64,000 nt of DNA from Zygnema cylindricum (taxonomy: Eukaryota > Streptophyta > Zygnematophyceae > Zygnematales > Zygnemataceae), in NCBI GenBank assembly GCA_037447655.1, contig JBBHKE010001378.1, positions 390,148 to 454,147 on the forward strand, written 5' to 3'. Below are positions 53,560 through 64,000 of the stretch, piece after piece. The first letter of the stretch is position 1, and each line of letters opens with the position of its first letter. The translations under genes were made by a program, and so were the position numbers. The notes beneath the pieces were generated by a model. The model worked only from the letters and a program-made list of their open reading frames with translations, did no database searches and had not been told where the DNA came from.

Positions 53560-55234
53560 GTGTTTATGTTAAAATTGAACCAAGATAATACCATGGACAA
53601 GTATAAGGCTTACTTGGTTGCTAAGGGATATAATAAAAAAGTGGTGATAGATTATGAAGAAACTTTTTCACCCGTTGTAAGGTTTCCATCAATCCAAATA
53701 GTACTTACTTTAGTTGCCATAAAGGATTTTGAAATCCATCAAATGGATGTGAAGACTGTCTTTTTCCATAGTAATTAGACGAGGTCATTTATATGAAGCA
53801 ACCAAAGGGTTATGAGGAAGCTCGAAAAGAAAATATTGTGTGCAGACTTTGAAAATCTTTATATGGCCTAAAACAGACCCAACGGAAGTGGAACCGAAAG
53901 TTATATGAGTTTTTGATAGGGTTATGATTTACGATTATTTGCTGTAATCATTTAGTACATGCGATGTGTGGTGATAATCCTCATGAGATGATATTCATTA
54001 ATGTGTATGTTGAAGATCTACTACTAATCAGTAGGAACAAAGAAGGAATTGCTAGAGTAAATCACTCTCTTAATTCACAATTTGAAATGAAAGATTGGGT
54101 GAGGCAAAATTTATCCTTGGAATACAAGTTGAAAGATATAGAGAAAAGATAATCATTAGGTTAACCTTGAAAGAAGCAACAGGAAACATGTTGGAAAAAA
54201 ATGGCTTAGTTGATGCCAGAGGTTATGTAACTCCTATGGAGGGTAAGTCGAAACTCGAAAGAATGGAGCATGCGTTTGGAGTCATAGTAGAAGAGGAACT
54301 CAGTACAAAAGAGCAAAAAATTGTGAATAAAGTACCAAACACAAAGTTGTAGGTAGTCAGATTTGCTTCATGAATTGTTCTTGGCCTGATATAGTTTGTG
54401 TTGGTGTATTAAGCAAAAATTTGCAAAATCCACCAATGAGAGACTAGGAGGCAGCAAAAATTGTCTTAAGGTATCTTATTGGGAGCAGAAATCTTTGGCT
54501 TACTTTGGGAGGGGACAACAAAAGAGCAAAAAATTGTGAATAAAGTACCAAACACAAAGTTGTAGGTAGTCAGATTTGCTTCATGAATTGTTCTTGGCCT
54601 GATATAGTTTGTGTTGGTGTATTAGCAAAAATTTGCAAAATCCACCAATGAGAGACTAGGAGGCAGCAAAAATTGTCTTAAGGTATCTTATTGGGAGCAG
54701 AAATCTTTGGCTTACTTTGGGAGGGGACAAGGTTGGCATTAATACTTGGAGTGATGCTAGCTATGGTGATATGCCTAGTAAGATTTCTACAACTGGGTAT
54801 GTCATTCAGATTGGAAATGGAACTTGTAGTTGGAGAGTAAACTTCAAAAGGTCACAGCTCAATCTACTATGGAAGCTGAATACATAGCTACTAGCGCAGC
54901 TTTGAAAGAGTTGATTTGGATTAAGGCATTTCTTCAAGAGTTGGGTTTTACACAAAACGGGACACAAATAATGTGGTGCGACAATTAAACAGCCACTTAT
55001 GTGGCTACAAACTCAAGTCACCATTTTGAGAGTAAACATATGGACATTCCGCTACATTTAGTACGAGAGAAAGTGTTTGCAAGAGTGGTCAAAATTTGTT
55101 ATTTGCTTAATGGGAAAATGGTTGCGAACGTGTTCACAAAAGCCCTTCTAGCTCATAGAGTTGGAGTAGTGCAGAAAAGCATGTGGTCTAAGGGAGGAAG
55201 TCTTTTAAAGCTTAAGGGGAGTATTAAAAAGTAA
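53560..55234 (+). pseudogene. copia 3 reverse transcriptase and RNase H
   Basis: Fragments include YLVAKGYNKK, DYEETFSPVVRFPS and HQMDVKTVF, then a TAG at 53776. The catalytic motif is YVED rather than YVDD, so one aspartate is lost. RNase H shows WSDASYGDMP, and HHFESKHMDIPLHLVREK near the end. A 213 bp tandem duplication (54308-54733) lies between reverse transcriptase and RNase H. Confidence 0.8.
54308..54733 (+). repeat. 213 bp tandem duplication inside copia 3
   Basis: Units 54308-54520 and 54521-54733 are identical except for about one base deletion (TTAAGC against TTAGC). The unit covers the end of reverse transcriptase and start of RNase H. Confidence 0.92.
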
Positions 55235-55742
55235 GCTTTAGTAAGTCTTAAAAATTTAAGTCTAGGACTTAGAATATTTTGGACCACCAATTATTTATTA
55301 ACAATTATATTTAGTGTGGATTTTAGTATCTACTCGCGTAGTTATCTTTGAGTAAATTAGTGAGAACGGCCGCCTATGAATGTAGACGTGAAACATATCT
55401 CTCAGATTTTTAGGGTGTTGATATTTTTATTAGACAATTCTGGTCCAAGTAATTTTTAGGTGAACCTTGTACATACGTTTTAGATGTTTTTTATATCTTT
55501 TGAGTATTGAGTTTAGTTAGGAACAACCAGTTTAACACAAAATGTACATTCTACACAGAGTTAAGGAAATGAGAGCACTAAGTGCAGTTTAAAGTGTTTT
55601 GTGTTCTATTGTCTCTTATTTGCTTGTAGTATATGTTGGTTAGGTTAAAAGACCTCTTTCATTTGTAGTTTCATATCTTACAATATTGATCTTGTGTGAT
55701 AAGTTTTCGTCTTTGGGTTTGCTTCTGCTAACATATCTAACA
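55222..55742 (+). repeat. copia 3 3' LTR
   Basis: Direct repeat of the 5' LTR; its first bases read TATT instead of TGTT. It is followed by three, not two, copies of the 17 bp ATGGCTCATATCTAACA unit. Confidence 0.85.
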
Positions 55743-55890
55743 ATGGCTCATATCTAACAATGGCTCATATCTAACAATGGCTCAACTCCTGTTGCAAGTG
55801 CTCCTATTGGCCCTACTGCTCCACGCGCTCCTCAACGGATGAATATCTTAGCTGGTGCAAGTGTGACGCCAAGTGCAAGCAGATCCTAGT
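55743..55890 (+). mobile_element. start of a second copia 3 internal region after the 3' LTR
   Basis: After the 3' LTR the sequence repeats the start of the internal region (ATGAATATCTTAGCTGGTGC, as at 50818), then diverges near 55890. So an LTR is shared by two consecutive internal regions, the second truncated. Confidence 0.85.
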
Positions 55891-57075
55891 CGAGTCATTA
55901 TGCCCATAAAAACTACAAAACCGTACAATATAACTTCCTCAAAATGTTTGAGGATATTGAAGTCGGGTTAAAGTTGCCTATTTCTTTGAAACAGGCCAAT
56001 GGTAAACCCAAAAGCTGACGTAGCAAAAACAACACCCTAACAACTATATCATTGTAATCGCGCGAAAAAGTTGCAAGACTTTGATCCATTGTTTCGTCCT
56101 TCTAACATAAGTAAATTTGAAAAACTGCAGGTTTGTTTTTGCACCTATGTTTGATGACGTCAGAGCGAGTGACAAGTCACAGGACACCTTCAATCGGAGT
56201 TACGTTCCAAAATTTTGGTGTGAACAAGACTCGTTTTCCAATGAGTTATGGGAAAATCATCGGAATGGGTTTTGGGAAAATCATCAGAATAGACAAAATA
56301 TTACAAATGCTCCGGTGGGAATAGGCTATGAGTATAGACACCCCTCTAACCCAAAACTGACCCGCCTCTCTTTCCTCTCTTCTAAACCCGTCTTCTCTAC
56401 CGTTGTACATGGGCAAAAATAAAAAATGTAGTCTGACATTTCTTAAAATTTTCAAAACAAGAAAACGGTTAACGATGCAAAATAAAAAGGTTGAAAAAAC
56501 AAAAACAATATGATTATGATTATTTTATTCTGGTTTGAGTGGTTTCCCTCCCTTTTTTGTATTTAAGTCTCATTCGAATCCTCCGTTTTCCATCAAATCT
56601 TGACAATGGTTGTCCGTTCAATTTTCAAAATGTTCAACTAGTTCTGAAACGAGTACGGGCGCCAAAAATGTGAGAGATCCTCATTAGCTGTCATTGCATG
56701 AAGGCGTTTTTTTATATTGGCGTGCGATGGCACTAAATGTTTCGTTTGTGCAATTCATTTTCAATAGAGACTACGTTTTTTTACGAGTTGGCCTGGTTGG
56801 TGAGATTGGTGAGAGTCGTATTTTACACCCCACTCACCATTTGCAAGATATCACTCGGGTACCTTACAATTTACCTTAAGGTTTTTGAGTGGTTATTTTT
56901 TTTTTAATAAAAAAAAACAAGAATGAGAAAAAACCCTAAACATAATAATACACACGACGTCCGCGCGGCGTGGCGCGTTGTAAAACGGAATGAAAAGGGG
57001 GCGACGTGAACGTGTGCACCGCCTCCTCTCACCGCTCTCACCATTTGTCTATAGTTGTTGCAAGATTGAGGTAAA
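55891..57075. other. no recognised gene
   Basis: An open frame at 56117-56422 (101 codons) contains a small internal repeat (WENHRNGFWENHQN) but no known motif. It could be chance. Otherwise AT-rich. Confidence 0.35.
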
Positions 57076-57281
57076 CACAGCGTGCATCGCTATTAGTGCT
57101 TAACGTTTTTTTCGCCACTGACAACATCCGATTTCTACCCATATGTCTGATTTTGATTGGAAAGAGAATCGAAGAAACATTCCTTTCAGTCGCAACCGTT
57201 AGTGAAGAAGCCAACAGGTGTGGACGAGAAAAACGTTTTAAGCGCAATTAAAAACATCAACAGTAATAGCAATACACAGTG
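57076..57281. mobile_element. MITE, CACCG family, copy C (206 bp)
   Basis: Left end CACAGCGTGCATCGCTATTAG, first 19 bases matching the family; right end AGCAATACACAGTG followed by TA (57282-57283). The inside (TTTTTTTCGCCACT, CATATGTCTGATT) matches copies A and B. Confidence 0.7.
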
Positions 57282-60032
57282 TAATATATTGTACTGTATC
57301 ATGTATGAACTTAATTATTTCATTTGTTTTTTTAATGTGATGTACATCAAAGCTACGATCATTAGGTTAAAATTAGGTTAAGCTCAAAAAGATTGTACGA
57401 TAATACAATACAAAGTAAAATCAATCGCACGGAAGGTCGATAGTACGAAAAATTAATAGTGTCGGCACGACAACACGAAAGCTTAAGGATCATAGATTGA
57501 ATTGTTCAAACTCAAACACCATTGTTTCATCGTACGATTGTAAAACAAAAGAAAATCAGTTTTGTGAAAGTTAGACATTGTGAAAGTAAGAGAGTAGTAA
57601 AAAAATAATATCTCCAGAAAGACGCATCAGTTTGGAGTATAATGCATATAAAAACAACTCCTATAGTTTTATGCAAAATACCCAACACGACTTCCTCACA
57701 CATGAAGCTATAAACAACACATGACTTATGCTCAACATAAGAAACATGTACATGCCCAACATTTAATAACAAAACCACATTGTTTAATTTACTAACCCCA
57801 CACTTTCATCAAAGGATTAAGATCACACTTGTAACAAAGTCCCTCATTTGAGTACCTTAAACAATAGTCACTCACGCTTACTTAATACCTCACAAAGTAA
57901 TACCTCGCACACATTAAGTTTAACATCTTCGGATCCTATGTTCTAAAATGCTTTAGTTTTCATCACTCATGTTAATATATACCTTTAAAGCCCGCCTACA
58001 ACTAGCATAAACGCTAGCGTGCACATTTACTAAAAGGTCTAATTCTAATAACTTTAACCGACCTAGTAAATATTCAACCACAAAAGGTGTACCATATAGA
58101 TTCCATAGTAATATGAGTCATTTCTATATTTTTTTCCATCAAAATACTAATCATCAAAGTTCCAATATGTTACCAAGATTCTTTCCTGTTGACTCTTGAC
58201 ATTATTCTATGACAACCTAAATAATCACTTGTACCACTTGTAATCATATTAAATTTTTACAAATGTTTACTCTCGACATTATTTTTTGACAACCTAAAAA
58301 ATCACTTGTACCATTTGTAATCATATTAAATTATAAAAGATGGCAGATTATGTGTTGGCACGGTTTTGAAATGACTACAACATCTTCTTTAACGCCACAT
58401 TGGGAGTGCGTGACAGTGGGAGTGCGTGACAGTTGACATCGACTCCCTCTTTCTTTTCTAACTCACCCAATTTTCATTGCTTGTTTTCTTGTTGTAATTT
58501 TCTGCAATCGGCGTGCCTGGATTTGGTTATCTTAGATTCTACGTAGATTTTTATTGATGTTTTCTTGCATTTTTTTGGTTTTGTTTTCTTTATTCGAAAT
58601 CCTAACTCCTGTAAGGAATACGCCCAGACCGTGGAGCCTAGTGGCTATCCATCGGCTTAGTATTTCTGTACTCTCAAATTATGATTCTTCTCTCTCTTGT
58701 TGTGTGCTTTTAAAAATCAAAAAAATTGTCATATTTCATTTTCAGTTTTTTGTTGGAGAAAAAGAAATATTATCTTTCATTTTCAGTTTTTCTTTTTGGT
58801 TTTGTCTTTTCCATTTTCAGTCCAATTTACTTATCATTTTCAGTTTTGCTTCTTATTTTGGTGTGAGAACAAAAATTTAAAGAAAAAAAATATATTAAAC
58901 ATTATTTACAATATTAAATCTATCCATTTCTGAATTTTCTCTCACCTAGTTTGGATCCGGGTTTTTCATTTAACAAGTTGTAATCCTATTTCTTCTCAAC
59001 TAGTTTCTTTTTCAGTTTTTTGAAAAAAAAATGATAAAAAAATTTGATATATATCTAAAATTTGTACCTTTAAAATTCTTTTGTTTTTTTTTTCAATGTA
59101 GTTCTTTGGTTTTTCCCTCTATCTCATTTCTGTCCCCCACCTTGCTGCCACTCTATTGTAGGTTTTTTAGGTCTAAATTTGTGACAGATTTTAGGGTTTG
59201 GTCGCAGATTTTAGAGTTAATCTACAGAATTCGGTTTTGGGATGCCGCTAACCTGATTCTAACTTGCTTTGTGACTTATACTATCTTTTCCGATACTTTT
59301 AGTCTTTCTTTCCCGGTCCCGCACAATACGGATATCTTCGTGGCTTCAAATTTTGGATACGCTCTTGTTTTCGTTCGTAATTTACATTGTTAAGCTGTGG
59401 TGTTTCACACGATTATTTGGAAATTGTGGGAGCGGATTGCGTAGCGGATTCACCCTTTGAGGCTCTGCAAAGCCCCAGTTGTAGCGATCAGCTGCGGTTC
59501 ACCTTTGATAATCACCAGATTATTAAAGGTGTTGTGTAAGTATTACGATGCCGTGCGGGTGCAGGCGCGTGTTAGGATAGTTCGGTGATCGCTTAGAGGG
59601 TACGTGAGTGGATTGGGTTCAATCTGACCCAATTGTATTGAGCATCTGCATTATTCACGCTTTCTATGCTTGCCATCAAGCCGTGAGTGGCCTTGTGTTT
59701 TTCCTATTGTATGTTTGGTGTGGAATTTTCTGGTTAGATCTGGCCGTTGGTGGCCTTCGATAGAACTATTTTCTGCCTGTGGAGCTTTAGATCTACACCT
59801 CCAAGCGCTTCTTTATCAATATTTTGCTTTTATAGATCTGGCTCTTTGGCCATGCCCGCTCGTTTGCTGGGTAGAGGTTTCGGTAAAAGCGGCTTCTTGA
59901 GTAGATATGGCCATCGGGGCCCTGCTAAAGACTATTTGAGATTGTTGCCTACATGTTTGGTGTGGTTTCTCACTTGTTACATTTTGTAAAAATTGTGTTC
60001 ATCATTTCGTCGTTTGTTTCCCTCTTCGTTTT
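57282..60032. other. AT-rich sequence, possible 5' LTR or leader of the gag-protease element
   Basis: No gene. Duplicated words lie near 58205-58330 (AATCACTTGTACCA, TAATCATATTAAATT) and GGGAGTGCGTGACAG is doubled at about 58409-58432. The 3' half is probably the leader of the element starting at 60033, but no matching LTR pair or primer site was found. Confidence 0.4.
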
Positions 60033-60550
60033 ATGCCCACCGATTGGAACAATTTTAATTTCCGTTCGGGAACAACTCGTAGTGGTGTAGCTTTTCTCCC
60101 ATCACCTATTGACCAAATCGATCTAGCAAGTACATATAATTTTCCTATAACCTCGGTTCCGGTATCAAGAACATCTTTTGTCCATTCCGGACTCAAGTCA
60201 GTCTCTTCCTTGTCCTCCGTCTCCTCTACACTAGTTGTAGAGGAAACCAGATACGAGAGTCTCGAAGGATCCGGCTCTAGTTCCCTCTCATTTTGGTCTT
60301 ATCCTAGTCTCAATTTGGTCCCGTCTTCGTACACGCCAGTCGTGACATGGCTTTTTCCTCAGAGGACCCCATGAGCAAAATGCAATTTTGCTTTGCAGGG
60401 ATGAAGGATATAATGTCCTTATCTCATTTCCGTATGCTGTATGATGTCGAAATGCGCGTTTTTGCATTTCCCTATCAGAATCGATTTGATCTTCGTGTAG
60501 CATTCTCTCTCATTGGTCGGTACCTCCGAGGTTTAGCTCTCACCTTATAA
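60033..60550 (+). pseudogene. gag N-terminal part, frameshifted
   Basis: Two overlapping open pieces: 60033-60374 (MPTDWNNFNFRSGTT, Ser-rich) and 60347-60550 (MKDIMSLSHFRMLYDVEMRV). They are in different frames and most likely one original frame split by a shift near 60350. No catalytic motif. Confidence 0.5.
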
Positions 60551-60579
60551 CCTCGTAAGTATAATAGCATATTCGCGAT

Positions 60580-61539
60580 GACAGAATTTTCCCCTCCTAT
60601 CGCTGGCACACCAAAGGTCATAGGACAAGTGGATATCCCATTTCAGGCCGCTTTCTTGAGGTCCTAGATGCCCAAGGTAATGTCCTAGTTTTCGCTGTCT
60701 TGGAAACTCCTCGGCAATATGTTATGGCTGTGCATGCTGCTGTCCAAGCACGATTAGGGATGACGATTCCGTTGCGAGATCCTCTTTCAGTCATGTTCGA
60801 TCTCCTAGAAGCGGAGTATCGAATGCATAATCCGGATCAAGTGAAAAAACTAATGAACTTCGAAGGTAAACCGGGTGAAACCGCCCTCGCTTTACGTGCC
60901 CGTATAGAGACGCTACGGGAAGCCTTACCGGACTTGATGTACGATGTAAAAGCTGTCCAGAAATTTGTTGGACAGTTTTCTGATCACTCAAAACGATTTA
61001 TCCAAAGTCATCTTACGCAGATATATAGCTTAAAATTTACCTTTGACCAGGCCGCCCAATATGCGGTTGAATATGAGATGCAGTCGTGTTGGTGGGAAGC
61101 GCATGATTGATCAGAAGTCGCTTCCCCACTCCCCCCACCAAGCAACACATGTCCCAACAAAAGGCTTCCGAAGGTCCCGGCCTTGGGAGCTCCACCAGTT
61201 AAACCTGGAAATAGATTATGTTTTCGTTGCTGGGAAACAGGGCATGAGGCTTGCATGTGTCCAGATAAGACAGCCACATGCACTCACTGTCAGCAGATGG
61301 GACATTATGCCCACCGATGCCATATTAAAAACCTAGAGTTCTCATATCAGAATCAAATCTAGAATGGGGGCATTCTCGCTTGTTCCGCCAAGCCGGTCAC
61401 CGCGCCTAAAAAAAACGAGAAAGAATCAACTCCTCCTATAATTTCTTGTAGAGAGAGAGAAAAGATAGAGCTACAAGTTACTTTGGCAGCTATGATGAAG
61501 GAACATTTCACCGCTTTCATGGGGGAGATGAAGCCATAG
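60580..61539 (+). pseudogene. gag C-terminal part with two zinc knuckles
   Basis: One reading frame runs from about 60580 through a gag-like region (FEGKPGETALALRARIETL, DHSKRFIQSHLTQIYSL) to 62415, interrupted only by TGA 61108-61110, TAG 61360-61362 and TAG 61537-61539. After the first stop it encodes two CX2CX4HX4C knuckles in a row (CFRCWETGHEACMC and CTHCQQMGHYAHRC), which bind nucleic acid in gag proteins. Confidence 0.75.
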
Positions 61540-61548
61540 TTTACCGGA

Positions 61549-62415
61549 ATGGCCCGTACGGTCGTTCACACGCCAACGTTGGCTGGTCGAACCCTTCGGG
61601 ATTCCACCGTCCAACAACGAGTAGGGGCGTTTGACAAAGGCTCGCCGGATCATAATCGAGTCGGAAAAATAACAAACTCTCGTATTCCACTATCTTTTGA
61701 GAAGGAACCTCACTCTCCTCTTCCAGAAACGGCTTCAGCTATTGCAGCTGAAGCACTTACAATCTTGGATAGTACAATCCCAGATGCTTATCGCGTCAAA
61801 GAACGGTTGAGCATCCTTTCGGCCATGATTGAGGACGTGCCCAAGGCCTCTCCTATTTTGGGTGAGGTCCTTGCAGCCGCCGCTTTATGCGCGTTGCAAC
61901 TGAATCGCAATCTGACTGCAATCCAGCAAATTTCAGCTAACGAACGTAGCACATTAGATTCTCACATTAGCTTTCTTGATAACAGTCGACATTCATTCAC
62001 AGTCAATGGTGTCGCCCCTTCCCTCCCTCTCATGGACACCGGAGCCAAACCCGTGATCCTCGGATTCGGATTTGCGTTGAAGCTTGGCCTCACGGCAAAC
62101 AAGCTGCAGCCCACAACCACACGTTTACTAACTTCAGCTGGCACTAAGGAGTCTGTCTTTGGAATCACTAAGGACCCCCTTGTATTTCGGTTTCAAACAG
62201 AAACCGAAACTGAATTTTCTGAAATTTCCTCACATGTACTAATTACTATGTGTAGGGACTACGAATGTTTGGTTGGCCATGACGTTATATTTCGGGTCGG
62301 TGGCGGTGTAGATATGCATGACCAGACATTCTCTTACAGACCCAATCAATTACCTGAGCGGAAGATTTGCCTTCCACTTATTTCGGCACAGAAACCGTTG
62401 CCTATCATGGCTTAA
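61549..62415 (+). pseudogene. retropepsin-like protease region
   Basis: Same frame as the gag part. The sequence SLPLMDTGAKPVILG near residue 160 of this piece is a retroviral-type aspartic protease active site (DTGA); YECLVGHDVIFRV further on fits the second part of the fold. About 130 residues of unassigned, Ala-rich sequence precede it. The frame here is open for 288 codons. Confidence 0.7.
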
Positions 62416-62689
62416 ACAGCTACGACACTTCCGGCTTATGCTTATTCGTTATACTGACACCCCTCCACACCTTTTCCAGATCGTCAAGATGGCTGCTAAT
62501 ATGATGTTGAGTTTACAGGGTGCAGATTCCATGACTATTCAAGAGCACGCCCAGAATGATGCTTCACTTTCTTTGCCAAATTTTTCACAAGATTTTGATT
62601 CCATGCGAATGGTAGTTCCACCAAAGACTTCTGATTCGCATTTTCGAGAGCTTCCGATTATTTTTGCCAGCTCCTCTGCTCGCTTATGA

Positions 62690-64000
62690 GCGGGGGGGGG
62701 GAATAAATGGATCTCTCTCGCGGCTTCCCACTCACCATCCACCTTAAATCCTTTCCACTCGTTATTTCTTTTTCACATTGTCATATTCATTTTTGTTTGT
62801 GTTATAATTTTTTTGCTTGAGGATTTTCATTGCTCGTTTGTTCCACCTTTTCTGTACAGCTGGTTGGGTTACATGTATTTTGGTTCAATTAGACACATGC
62901 ACGACAGTTGACATGCCGCAACTCATCGGCAATTTTCCTTGTTAATATTTAGGTTTTAGGATGAGCGGCCGCCACACTAATTTGCATTTGGGTGTTATTA
63001 TGGTTTCGTAGGTCCATACATACTTACGTTTTAAGTTCACCGTTTGTATATACATACGTTGACCGTAATTTACGTTGACGACAAGTTTGACTGTACGACT
63101 TACATTTCCCGTAATCTTCGGCGCTGAGGTTGACTGTACATACTTTCATTTCCAGAAATTTCCGCCGACGATTCATTTTCGAATTCACGTCTGTACTTAA
63201 GTTTTCTATCGCAGATTTTGGCGTGATGTGACAGACAATTTCATATATTTATTCCGTGAAATATGATTTCGGAATGTCGGTGGCGCGACGTACAATTTCA
63301 ACCATCAGTGATGCGACGTAGAAATACGAAACATTGGTGACATGGCGTGAGATTTCGAGATGTTGGCGGCGCACGCTGATTGGTGTATTTTAAGTCGTGA
63401 ACCTATGTAGGTTCACGCATTCACATGTAGTTAGGAAGGGTTTTAATCTGCGGATTGTGAATTTTGTAACGTAGGCATATGGTTCTGGTCGCTTATTGGC
63501 CAAGACCTAAACTAGTCGTAAATTGTATAGTGAAATACTCTCACGTGATTAGTTTGTTACCAAATGTCTATAATTAGTACTTTGCCTATTTTGTTAGTAC
63601 TTAGGCGATTACGTTAGGTTTGTACTCTCATAATTTGAGAGTACACGAATTGGTCGAAGAGGATTTAGATCTTTTTGTCTTTTCCCCTTGTCTTTTTCCT
63701 TGGTCAAATTGTCAGTTTTTTTCCCTTCAAGGCTTTTTCTGCCTTAGTTTGTTCAGCGCTTAGCTTTAGTTTTTGCCTTAGTTAGTTAAGCGCCTAGTCT
63801 TTCTCTTTTTTTTATCATACTTTCCTTTTAAGCTCTACAATTTGATTCACTTGGTTTCGGTCGGAGTCCGCAGGGTTTCCCTTCAACAACCTCTTTAAGT
63901 GTGGATTTTGCCGACTTTCTCACTCTCTCTTTGGACCTGTGTGCATGCATTTGTGAATTGGAGGTGGACTTGTTGTTGTCTAATTTCTAGTGCCTCGATT
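62690..64000. other. non-coding to window end
   Basis: No supported gene. T-rich and CT-rich stretches after 63650, with a near-direct repeat (TTTTTGCCTTAGTTAGTTAAGCGCC against TGCCTTAGTTTGTTCAGCGC, quoted in part), may be a promoter or LTR. CGTACATACTT-type words recur at 63010-63150. Confidence 0.4.

Larger units (their letters stand above)
50261..55742 (+). mobile_element. Ty1/copia element 3, both LTRs present, decayed
   Basis: 5' LTR 50261-50738, gag, protease, integrase, reverse transcriptase, RNase H, then a purine tract (CTTAAGGGGAG) and 3' LTR 55222-55742. It is a different family from copies 1 and 2. All domains carry stops or frameshifts, and the LTRs are clearly diverged, so it is older. 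Confidence 0.9.
60033..62689 (+). mobile_element. LTR-retrotransposon-like gag-protease element without visible polymerase
   Basis: Gag, two zinc knuckles and a DTGA protease are present in order; nothing resembling reverse transcriptase, RNase H or integrase follows. A G-run ending GGGGGAATAAA at 62691-62707 could be a polypurine tract. LTRs were not identified. Confidence 0.6.

Noticed and set aside
58400-62960. LTR pair for the gag-protease element based on GACAGTTGACAT at 58428 and 62905
   Set aside because: The match is about 13 bases and does not extend, so it does not define LTRs.

Overview
The window looks like a transposon-rich nuclear segment of a eukaryote, most likely a green plant or streptophyte alga. 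Supporting signs are a chromodomain Ty3/gypsy element and several Ty1/copia elements of plant type, introns with plant-like GT..AG signals and T-rich acceptors, a telo-box-like promoter motif, and a proline-rich secreted protein exon joined to a plant-like PAN domain. There are no bacterial operons, rRNA genes or CRISPR arrays. I cannot name the species.

Layout. 1-3394: 3' part of a decayed copia element. 3395-4432: its putative LTR region with a tRNA-like promoter remnant. 4433-6193: a second, truncated copia copy of the same family. 6194-13600: a nearly complete chromovirus (Ty3/gypsy) on the minus strand, with both LTRs, gag, pol and an unusual post-pol accessory ORF that may be spliced. 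13601-19900: non-coding, with a 900 bp foldback element, tandem duplications and MITEs. 19970-25117: a six-exon host gene, plus strand, predicted 281 aa two-pass membrane protein. 25350-28310: a duplicated 3' flank surrounding a 1.3 kb GGGA array. 29085-33619: a two-exon methyltransferase-like gene on the minus strand, broken by a stop and a frameshift, with a 3.4 kb intron full of repeats. 33700-37180: MITEs, a large foldback element and a 710 bp TIR element. 38490-44110: an intron-containing DDE transposon of the Jerky/Tigger (pogo-like) kind, decayed. 46878-48622: a broken gene for a secreted PAN-domain and proline-rich protein. 50261-55742: a third copia element with both LTRs, followed by the start of a second internal region. 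60033-62415: a gag plus aspartic protease element with no reverse transcriptase seen.

The most informative observations are three. First, a family of small TA-flanked MITEs, sharing the end CACCGCGAATCGTTATTAG, occurs repeatedly between 17.7 and 57.3 kb; one copy sits in one arm of a foldback element whose other arm preserves the empty target site, which directly shows the TA duplication. Second, the chromovirus carries an acidic plus coiled-coil accessory frame with good splice signals. Third, two host-gene models can be assembled with matching intron phases, one apparently intact and one recently broken.

All domain names are from motif recognition by eye. No database search was run, and exon models are predictions without transcript support.
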